Source of the DNA: Clostridiales bacterium
Lineage (GTDB): Bacteria > Bacillota > Clostridia > Christensenellales > JAISNN01
Length of the DNA stretch: 5,178 nt
Direction: 5' to 3'
Assembly (NCBI GenBank): GCA_031289865.1
Contig: JAITOQ010000021.1
Coordinates: 1-5,178, forward strand
Position 1 is the first letter of the stretch; every line of letters begins with the position of its first letter. Below the pieces are notes generated by a model. That model was given only the letters and a program-made list of their open reading frames with translations. It was not told where the DNA came from and did not search any database. The translations under genes and the position numbers were made by a program. Shown here one piece after another: positions 1 to 5,083 of this stretch.

Positions 1-25
1 AACAATTTTTATACGAGGAGAAGTT

Positions 26-1189
26 ATGACACCTTTTACAGACTATTTTGATTTAGACGTTCCTTCCCATCCGGTAGGAATCATCGCAATGCCGGGAGCG
101 AAAGCCCTCGGAGAAAAGGTAGATCGGTTTTTGGTCGAGTGGTACAACCAAAAGGTGAAAAGCTCGCGCAAAAAGATTGCCCTAAAAGAGACCTTTTTGA
201 TCGACGCAAAATTTCCGCGCTTTACGACGGGTGACGGAAAGGCGGTTATTTCCGAAACGGTACGCGGACTTGACCTCTATATCGTCGCGGACGTTGGAAA
301 CTACCGCTGTACCTATCAGCTGTACGACCGCGAAGTCCCCATGTCGCCGGACGAGCATTTTGCAGACCTCAAACGCGTGATTTCGGCGGCGGGGGGAAAG
401 CCCGAACGCATCACGGTCATCATGCCCATGCTGTACGGCGGGAGGCAACATAGGCGAAACGCACGCGAATCTCTCGATTGCGCCATGATGCTTCAAGAGC
501 TTCACGCGATGGGTGTAAAGGAGTTTATCACCTTTGACGCGCACGACCCGCGGGTACAAAATGCCGTCCCGCTCATGGGCTTTGACAACTTTTTCCCGAC
601 CTATCAGATAATGAAGGCACTCTACAAAAAGTATCACAATTTTGCGTTCGACAAAAATCACTGCATGATTGTCAGCCCCGACGAGGGCGCAATGGGACGT
701 AATATCTATTATGCTTCGGTTTTGGGACTCGATCTCGGAATGTTTTACAAGAGACGCGACTATTCCACCGTGGTAGACGGGCGCAATCCTATCGTCGCTC
801 ACGAATATATCGGGTCGAGCGTCATGGGAATGGACGTCTTTGTCGCCGACGATATAATAGCGACGGGCGAGTCTATGCTTCACCTCGCCACCGCCCTCAA
901 GGAGCGCGGCGCAAACCGCGTCTTTATGCTGGCGACATACGCGCTGTTTACGCACGGGCTTGCGGACTTTGACGAGGCATACGAAAAGGGCTATATCGAG
1001 GGCGTCATCTCGACAAACCTTTCGTATACGAGAGAGGAATTGCATACGAGACCGTGGTATATCGAAGCGGATTTATCCAAATATATCGCCTATATCATCT
1101 CCGCTTGCAACCAAAACAAGTCGGTCAGCGCGCTTTTGGAGCCTATCGGAAAGATTGAAGAATTGATAGGTAAGATGAACGAGAAATAA
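26..1189 (+). CDS. prs: Ribose-phosphate pyrophosphokinase (PRPP synthetase), long clostridial-type form
   Basis: Predicted cytosolic enzyme transferring pyrophosphate from ATP to ribose 5-phosphate to make PRPP, the precursor of purines, pyrimidines, NAD, histidine and tryptophan. At 387 residues it is longer than the usual ~315. The N-terminal PRPP-synthetase half carries FPRFTTGDGKAVISETVRG (63-81), matching the family's F..GE..V.I.E.VRG segment. The ATP-loop equivalent is MLYGGRQHRR (135-144), matching Y..RQDR. FDAHDPRVQ (170-178) matches the conserved D.H..Q segment. The C-terminal phosphoribosyltransferase fold has the PRPP-binding loop DDIIATGES (275-283) where classical enzymes have DDM.DTGGT. 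The extra length lies mostly in the N-terminal 60 residues and a C-terminal extension. The start is set by GAGGAG (15-20), five bases before ATG. It ends in tandem in-frame stops TAA TAG. rho follows after 53 bases, so cotranscription is likely. Family is confident; the variant loop suggests the long subfamily, not an inactive copy. Confidence 0.93.
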   Translation: MTPFTDYFDLDVPSHPVGIIAMPGAKALGEKVDRFLVEWYNQKVKSSRKKIALKETFLIDAKFPRFTTGDGKAVISETVRGLDLYIVADVGNYRCTYQLYDREVPMSPDEHFADLKRVISAAGGKPERITVIMPMLYGGRQHRRNARESLDCAMMLQELHAMGVKEFITFDAHDPRVQNAVPLMGFDNFFPTYQIMKALYKKYHNFAFDKNHCMIVSPDEGAMGRNIYYASVLGLDLGMFYKRRDYSTVVDGRNPIVAHEYIGSSVMGMDVFVADDIIATGESMLHLATALKERGANRVFMLATYALFTHGLADFDEAYEKGYIEGVISTNLSYTREELHTRPWYIEADLSKYIAYIISACNQNKSVSALLEPIGKIEELIGKMNEK

Positions 1190-1200
1190 TAGATGCGAAT
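1187..1200 (+). repeat. Stop-codon-spanning motif TAATAGATGCGAAT (copy after prs)
   Basis: This 14-base stretch begins with the prs stop codon and runs TAA TAG ATGCGAAT. The end of the membrane-protein gene has the same arrangement at 4794-4807 (TAATAGATGCGGAT), differing at one base. Both copies start exactly on the stop codon and give tandem in-frame stops. It may be a fragment of the dispersed repeat at the window's right end, or coincidence in AT-rich DNA. Its function is unknown. Confidence 0.4.
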
Positions 1201-1242
1201 ATTTTATATAGGGTTTGAATAGAATTAAAAAGTGGAGGACAC

Positions 1243-2847
1243 ATGAGTAAAGAAGAGATTTTAGAGACTCTGCGTTGGACGGAGAGCGACCTCAATCTGG
1301 AAAAGCTTGCGGAAAAGGGGATTTTTGAGCTTAGGCTTGCCGCACGCAAAGCGGGGATTGCCTCGCCGACCACCCTTTCTAAGGGCGAATTGGTAGACGC
1401 GGTTTTGGCGATTTTGTCGGGAGACGCGGAGCCGTCTGAGCGTGAAACAAGACGCGGCAGACCGCCCCGTAATCCGAGCATTTTTATCGATAGGTCAAAT
1501 AGCGTCCGCAACGACATGGAGCGTAGCCCGAAAGATTTTCGCGGCACGCAGCAGTACGAAAATATGCCGCAGAGAACGACGGTTTTGAGAGAACAAGGGA
1601 CTACTATCGACCGGCTTCCGGAGGATTTTGAAATCCGCGAGGGCATTTTGGATATTCATCCGGAGGGATACGGCTTTATTCGCGTAAAAAATTGCGAATA
1701 CGACGAGATGGATGCCTATATTCACAACTCAAAAATCAAAAAATTGGGGCTTCGCAACGGAGACGTCATTAAGGGGCAATGCCGAATCAATACCGACGGC
1801 AAGCCCGCTATGGTCATTGTCGATTTGATAAACGGAGTTTCGCCGCAAGGGTCGTATGTCAAGCGTCCGTTCTTTGACGAGCTGAAACCGATTTTTCCCG
1901 ACGAAAAATTCACCCTCGAATGCGAGGACAGCAAAAACGATTTTGCTATACGGATGATCGACCTCATTTCGCCTATCGGAAAGGGACAGCGCGGCTTGAT
2001 AGTTTCGCCGCCTAAGGCGGGCAAAACCATGCTCCTCAAAAAAATAGCGAAGGGGATTTCGGTGAACTATCCCGATGTGCTCCTTATGGTGCTTTTGATT
2101 GACGAAAGACCCGAAGAGGTTACTGATATTCAGCGTTCGATAAAGGGCGAAGTCGTGTATTCCACCTTTGACGAAACGCCCGAACATCACATCATGGCGG
2201 CGGAAATCGTCCTAAACAAGGCGAAACGGCAGATCGAACTCGGACGCGACGTCGTGATTTTGCTGGACAGCTTGACCCGTCTTTCGCGTGCTTACAACAA
2301 CACCGTTCCTCCGTCGGGAAAGACTCTTAGCGGCGGTATAGATCCGACCGCGCTGCAAGGACCTAAAAAGTTTTTCGGCGCGGCGCGAAACGTCGAAAAC
2401 GGAGGAAGCTTGACCATAATCGCCACCGCGCTTATCGATACGGGCAGCCGTATGGACGACGTGATCTATGAGGAGTTTAAAGGTACGGGAAACATGGAAA
2501 TCCACTTAGACAGACGGCTGTCGGAGCGTAGGATATTTCCCGCACTCGATCTCAACCGCAGCGGTACGCGCAGAGAGGATTTGCTCCTAAATCAAGAGGA
2601 GATGGACGCGATGTGGGGAATCCGCAAGTTTTTGTCTAACGGCGACCCCGCCGATACGACCGAAAAGCTCCTCGGTATCATGACCCGTACAAAGGACAAC
2701 AAGGAGTTTGTCTCTCAAATGAACGTCCTTTTGCAAGGAATGAAAAAGGACGACGACAAGGGACAATCGGGTTCGTTTTTAAACGATGGAAAAAACCCGT
2801 CGGTTTTGTATTTGAACGACGGAAAAAATCAGAAAAATAAGGTATAG
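1243..2847 (+). CDS. rho: Transcription termination factor Rho
   Basis: Hexameric RNA-dependent ATPase that binds nascent RNA and releases RNA polymerase. Domains in order: Rho-N helical SAP-like region (about 19-58); a charged, arginine-rich linker (about 60-130) with an AT-hook-like TRRGRPPRNP (69-78); the cold-shock-like RNA-binding domain, GILDIHPEGYGFIR (134-147); then the RecA-type motor. The motor has Walker A SPPKAGKT (255-262), the catalytic-glutamate region DERPEEV (287-293), Walker B DVVILLD (336-342), the Q-loop SGKTLSGG (358-365, Lys360), the highly conserved FFGAARNVENGGSLTIIATA block and NRSGTR (438-443). At 534 residues it exceeds E. coli Rho (419) because of the linker and a tail after about residue 500. 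The tail contains two copies of (F/Y)LNDGKN. All catalytic motifs are intact. The start is fixed by TGGAGGA (1233-1239) ending just before ATG 1243. ung begins 34 bases downstream with no visible terminator between. Confidence 0.97.
   Translation: MSKEEILETLRWTESDLNLEKLAEKGIFELRLAARKAGIASPTTLSKGELVDAVLAILSGDAEPSERETRRGRPPRNPSIFIDRSNSVRNDMERSPKDFRGTQQYENMPQRTTVLREQGTTIDRLPEDFEIREGILDIHPEGYGFIRVKNCEYDEMDAYIHNSKIKKLGLRNGDVIKGQCRINTDGKPAMVIVDLINGVSPQGSYVKRPFFDELKPIFPDEKFTLECEDSKNDFAIRMIDLISPIGKGQRGLIVSPPKAGKTMLLKKIAKGISVNYPDVLLMVLLIDERPEEVTDIQRSIKGEVVYSTFDETPEHHIMAAEIVLNKAKRQIELGRDVVILLDSLTRLSRAYNNTVPPSGKTLSGGIDPTALQGPKKFFGAARNVENGGSLTIIATALIDTGSRMDDVIYEEFKGTGNMEIHLDRRLSERRIFPALDLNRSGTRREDLLLNQEEMDAMWGIRKFLSNGDPADTTEKLLGIMTRTKDNKEFVSQMNVLLQGMKKDDDKGQSGSFLNDGKNPSVLYLNDGKNQKNKV
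2778..2828 (+). repeat. Duplicated 18-base unit in the 3' end of rho
   Basis: TTTAAACGATGGAAAAAA (2778-2795) recurs as TTTGAACGACGGAAAAAA (2811-2828), 16 of 18 bases the same, offset by 33 bases. It is in frame and encodes (F/Y)LNDGKN at residues 512-518 and 523-529 with an 11-residue period. This looks like a small in-frame tandem duplication in the dispensable Rho tail. One difference is a silent third-position change (GAT/GAC) and the other is also silent (TTA/TTG), so the peptide is kept. Confidence 0.7.
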
Positions 2848-2881
2848 AAGCATTTTTTAAAAGACGAAAGAGGTTCTCAAA

Positions 2882-3541
2882 ATGGTGTACATCGGAAACA
2901 ATTGGGATCAACTCCTCTCTGAGGACTTTAGCGGCTCCGCTTACCTCAAGCTGAGGGAGTTTTTAAAGAGCGAATACGGCTCGTATACCGTCTATCCCGA
3001 CATGCACGATATCTTTAACGCGTTTAAATTTACGGATTACAACGACGTAAAAGCCCTCATTTTGGGGCAAGACCCTTACATAAACGAAGGACAGGCTCAC
3101 GGTCTGTCCTTTTCGGTTAAAAAGGGGATAGAAATGCCACCGTCGCTATGCAATATCTTTAAGGAAATGCGTGACGACATAGGACGTGAGCTGCCCGCGG
3201 ACGGCTGTCTCGAATATCTTGCGAGGGAGGGAGTTATGCTCCTAAACGCGGTTTTGACCGTACGCAAAGGACAGTCAAACAGTCACAAAAACATGGGTTG
3301 GGAGGGAATCACGGACAAGGTGATTTCGACTCTAAACGCCCGCGAAAAGCCCGTGGTTTTTATCCTATGGGGACGGAATGCACGCGACAAAAAGCCCTTG
3401 ATTACCGACCCTAAGCATCTTATTATCGAGTCGGCGCACCCAAGCCCGCTGTCGGCTTACAACGGCTTTTTCGGGTCAAAGCCCTTTTCGAGGACGAATG
3501 CGTTTTTGGAGAAGAACGGAATCGAGCCGATAAAATGGTAG
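2882..3541 (+). CDS. ung: Uracil-DNA glycosylase, family 1
   Basis: Cuts the N-glycosidic bond of uracil in DNA arising from cytosine deamination or dUTP incorporation, starting base-excision repair. The 219-residue length is normal for the family and aligns with E. coli Ung nearly residue for residue. Water-activating motif GQDPY is at 62-66 (Asp64, Tyr66). Next are QAHGLSFSV (71-79, Phe77 stacking on uracil), LLNAVLTVR (120-128, Asn122 for uracil recognition), the conserved GWE..TD (139-145), FILWG (160-164), and the minor-groove intercalation loop HPSPLSA (186-192) with catalytic His186. One departure: Ile67 follows GQDPY where E. coli has His. AAGAGG (2868-2873) lies eight bases before the ATG, supporting this start. 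It lies 34 bases after rho and is probably in the same transcript; the next gene, 145 bases on, has its own promoter. Confidence 0.96.
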   Translation: MVYIGNNWDQLLSEDFSGSAYLKLREFLKSEYGSYTVYPDMHDIFNAFKFTDYNDVKALILGQDPYINEGQAHGLSFSVKKGIEMPPSLCNIFKEMRDDIGRELPADGCLEYLAREGVMLLNAVLTVRKGQSNSHKNMGWEGITDKVISTLNAREKPVVFILWGRNARDKKPLITDPKHLIIESAHPSPLSAYNGFFGSKPFSRTNAFLEKNGIEPIKW

Positions 3542-3600
3542 AATTTTTACTTGAAGCAATACCGCGCCGTTTGTCCGCTTTTTTTAAATATATTTTTGAC

Positions 3601-3629
3601 TTGCAATTCGCATGATAATGTGATATAAT
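3601..3629 (+). promoter_or_regulatory. Sigma-A-type promoter with extended -10 for the membrane-protein gene
   Basis: The -35 box is TTGCAA (3601-3606), the spacer is 17 bases, and the -10 box is a perfect TATAAT (3624-3629) preceded by TG one base upstream (TGATATAAT), which is an extended -10. The stretch just upstream (about 3579-3597) is T- and A-rich like an UP element. Transcription would start near 3636, giving a leader of about 50 bases. It lies in the only intergenic gap over 100 bases between genes and points at the gene at 3687. Confidence 0.75.
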
Positions 3630-3646
3630 AATATCCTTACAAATTA

Positions 3647-3677
3647 CGATGCTTAGAGTGAAACAAAAAACGCATCG
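3647..3677 (+). promoter_or_regulatory. Inverted repeat in the 5' leader of the membrane-protein gene
   Basis: CGATGC (3647-3652) and GCATCG (3672-3677) are perfect inverted copies around a 19-base A-rich loop. The right arm abuts the Shine-Dalgarno GAGG (3679-3682). If the stem formed in RNA it could affect ribosome access, but six pairs across a 19-base loop is weak. It could also be a protein-binding site just downstream of the promoter. The function is inferred only. Confidence 0.3.
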
Positions 3678-3686
3678 CGAGGAAAA

Positions 3687-4796
3687 ATGGCAAAAAGAAA
3701 CTTTTTACGAAAAGACGAAACGCCGATTATGACTTTCCGAAATTTGGAAATTCTTGATTCCGAAAAAAAGCGGAACGCGAATTTCTATATCACCAACAAA
3801 CGTGTGGTGCTTCGGAGCGTAAACGACAAAAAAGGAATGCTGTTCGGCGAGATTACTCTCGACGAGATTGATCGCGTTCTTCAAAAGGTTTCAATTAAAG
3901 TGCGCGTTTCCTATCTCATGGTTTCGCTGCTGTTCGGGCTGTTTTCGTATCTCTCGATTTTTCACGAGGTAGGGTCGATAATCAATCTCCTTTTTGTCGG
4001 GATTTTCATCTTTTCGTTTTCGGGGCTTTTTTCTCACGCAAAACACAATTTGTTGTTTTTCGCGCTTTCTCTCGGCATGGTTGCGCTGAATATCCTCATT
4101 TTGACGAGCTCCGCCGCATCTCTCGCTATCTATATAGTGGACGCGGTTTTTGCGCTCATGGGACTGACCGTCGGATTAAAGCCCGATAGATTTGCAAAGC
4201 TTTCGGTATTCATCACGATTTCAAGCTTTGTGACATACAACGATTTAAAGCAAATGCTGAAAAGCGGTTTGGTGCAAGAGACCAACGACAGCTACATAGA
4301 CAGATTGCTGGACGGAGTTACGCGAGAGGACAAGCGGGAGGAACGGCGCGAAAAGCGTAACGAGTACGACAAAAAACACGTCAAAATCATCAAATCAAAT
4401 CTACATAAAGGGGTTTTTAAGGACGCCGTAATAGACGGAGCATACTCGCCCGACGCCCCCCTTATGGAGCCGCGCAAACAAATCAACCGTACGGTGATAC
4501 GTTCACGCGTCGATCTCCGCTACATATATAAAAAGAATTGCAAACCGCTTTTTATAAGTCTTGAAAAGGTAATCGAGCGGAACAATGCCCACAAAAAGGA
4601 AGAGGAAGAACGCAGACGCGGCATAATCGCCGGACGGTATCAGCGCGAACATCGCGTTTTTGAAGAAGCGTTGCAGAATGTCAAAGAAACCGCATCGATT
4701 CACGACAATATATACGGAGTCAGAAAGGGGAGAGAAGGCTTTTTTGCATGGGTTCGGCGAGTGAGAGCGGAGAGGAAAGCGAGTAATAATAAGTAA
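3687..4796 (+). CDS. Unrecognised membrane protein: PH-like N-terminus, about four TM helices, charged tail
   Basis: I do not recognise this gene. The 369-residue product has no signal peptide. Residues 15-71 include FYITNKRVVLRS (33-44) and GMLFGEITLDEIDRV (50-64), resembling bacterial PH-like domains, in which a 'TNKR' strand is followed by a strand and a final helix. Hydrophobic stretches at about 74-92, 97-116, 120-140 and 144-164 give four probable membrane helices, leaving both termini in the cytoplasm. The tail (165-369) is highly charged, with K/E/R-rich runs at 213-233 and 303-311 that could be helical or coiled coil, and a basic end. GAGG (3679-3682), four bases before ATG, supports the start. 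It has its own promoter and no tight partner gene. Its last codons (SNNK) and its tandem stops TAA TAG lie inside the left arm of the repeat module that follows. It could be a membrane-anchored scaffold or stress-sensing protein; no enzyme motif is visible. Confidence 0.85.
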   Translation: MAKRNFLRKDETPIMTFRNLEILDSEKKRNANFYITNKRVVLRSVNDKKGMLFGEITLDEIDRVLQKVSIKVRVSYLMVSLLFGLFSYLSIFHEVGSIINLLFVGIFIFSFSGLFSHAKHNLLFFALSLGMVALNILILTSSAASLAIYIVDAVFALMGLTVGLKPDRFAKLSVFITISSFVTYNDLKQMLKSGLVQETNDSYIDRLLDGVTREDKREERREKRNEYDKKHVKIIKSNLHKGVFKDAVIDGAYSPDAPLMEPRKQINRTVIRSRVDLRYIYKKNCKPLFISLEKVIERNNAHKKEEEERRRGIIAGRYQREHRVFEEALQNVKETASIHDNIYGVRKGREGFFAWVRRVRAERKASNNK

Positions 4797-4811
4797 TAGA
4801 TGCGGATTTTA

Positions 4812-4839
4812 AGTTGAAAATTGAGAGTTGAAAGTTGAA
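4812..4839. repeat. Heptamer tandem array 1 (AGTTGAA)
   Basis: Four contiguous 7-base units: AGTTGAA, AATTGAG, AGTTGAA, AGTTGAA (4812, 4819, 4826, 4833). Only the second unit differs, at two positions. Heptanucleotide tandem arrays of this style occur between genes in many bacteria. The array is flanked on both sides by GCGGATTTT (4802-4810 and 4844-4852). Confidence 0.8.
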
Positions 4840-4855
4840 AAGCGCGGATTTTTTT

Positions 4856-4876
4856 AATGCAAAATGCAGAATTGCG
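4856..4876. repeat. Heptamer tandem array 2 (AATGCAR)
   Basis: Three contiguous 7-base units: AATGCAA (4856), AATGCAG (4863) and the diverged AATTGCG (4870). The unit has the same period as the neighbouring array but a different sequence. The third unit runs into the third GCGGATTTT copy (4874-4882). AATGCGA at 5083-5089, beyond the module's right arm, is a possible further relic. Confidence 0.6.
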
Positions 4877-4899
4877 GATTTTAAAGTAGGTGTTCTCTT

Positions 4900-4928
4900 G
4901 TAGGGGCGACCATCCTCGGTCGCCCGTA
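4900..4928. repeat. Hairpin repeat A, GGGCGACC / GGTCGCCC stem
   Basis: A perfect 8-base-pair stem, GGGCGACC (4904-4911) with GGTCGCCC (4918-4925), encloses a six-base loop ATCCTC. It is preceded by GTAG and followed by GTA. It is GC-rich within AT-rich DNA and has no T-tract right after it, so it is not a standard intrinsic terminator. Hairpins of the GTAGGGGCGACC type are familiar as dispersed intergenic repeats in Clostridia and other bacteria (recollection, not a search). Confidence 0.75.
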
Positions 4929-4955
4929 ATCTGAATAAAAAGGCAAGCGTCTTTC

Positions 4956-4984
4956 GTAGGGGACGATGCCTTCATCGTCCCGTA
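4956..4984. repeat. Hairpin repeat B, GGGACGATG / CATCGTCCC stem
   Basis: A perfect 9-base-pair stem, GGGACGATG (4960-4968) with CATCGTCCC (4973-4981), has a CCTT loop. The left flank GTAG and right flank GTA match hairpin A, and the next 15 or so bases (TCCGAATAATAAAAAG) closely match those after A (ATCTGAATAAAAAG). The stem sequence differs from A while staying fully paired, so the two are variants of one repeat architecture. Confidence 0.75.
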
Positions 4985-5004
4985 TCCGAATAATAAAAAG
5001 CATG

Positions 5005-5032
5005 TGTCATTCTGAACGAAGTGAAGAATCTC
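5005..5032. repeat. CATTCTGAACGAAG-type dispersed repeat
   Basis: This 28-base stretch contains CATTCTGAACGAAGTGAAG and ends in AATCTC. It is a close form of a repeat (CATTCTGAGCGAAGCGAAG and variants) that I recall from intergenic DNA in many unrelated bacterial genomes. It has short inverted ends, ATTCT and AGAAT (5009-5013 and 5025-5029). Its function is unknown to me. Confidence 0.65.
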
Positions 5033-5083
5033 AAATGATTTCTCCGAATCGCATCTCTAATTATCCGCACTTATTACCTATTA

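Larger units (their letters stand above)
4787..5083. repeat. Composite repeat module bounded by 21-base inverted repeats
   Basis: The left arm (4787-4807) and the reverse complement of the right arm (5063-5083) agree at 18 of 21 positions; both read TAATA-GTAATA--TGCGGAT with differences at three bases. The 297 bases they enclose contain two heptamer arrays, three GCGGATTTT copies, two strong hairpins and a CATTCTGAACGAAG-type repeat. No coding capacity is believable: reverse-strand readings consist of translated repeats. The layout resembles a small non-autonomous element or a nest of dispersed repeats. No target-site duplication is evident just outside the arms. The left arm overlaps the end of the upstream gene. 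Confidence 0.55.

Noticed and set aside
182..1045. 287-codon open frame on the - strand opposite prs
   Set aside because: It lies wholly antisense to a clear Prs with intact motifs, and its translation has no recognisable domain. Long antisense frames are common opposite genes of this codon use.
1143..2505. Several - strand open frames opposite rho
   Set aside because: They overlap conserved Rho motifs on the other strand and encode nothing recognisable.
2792..2807. AAAACC-CGTC-GGTTTT hairpin near the end of rho
   Set aside because: It lies inside the coding sequence, is AT-rich, and arises between the duplicated tail units; no support as a terminator or regulator.
3564..3585. Intrinsic terminator after ung ending in a run of seven T
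   Set aside because: Only a three-pair GCG/CGC stem can be drawn before the T-run, too weak to call.
3596..3601. TTGACT as the -35 box for the 3624 TATAAT
   Set aside because: The spacing would be 22 bases. TTGCAA at 3601-3606 gives the preferred 17.
4700..4975. 91-codon - strand frame across the repeat region
   Set aside because: Its product is translated repeat: the heptamer arrays give strings such as FQLSTLNFQL and NSAFCI, and it overlaps the end of the membrane-protein gene. Treated as spurious.
4904..4981. The two hairpins as intrinsic terminators of the upstream gene
   Set aside because: Neither stem is followed directly by a U-tract, and they lie over 100 bases past the stop codon within a repeat cluster.
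4802..5032. CRISPR array
   Set aside because: The direct repeats are 7-9 bases with irregular or no spacers, and there are no cas genes. This is not a CRISPR architecture.
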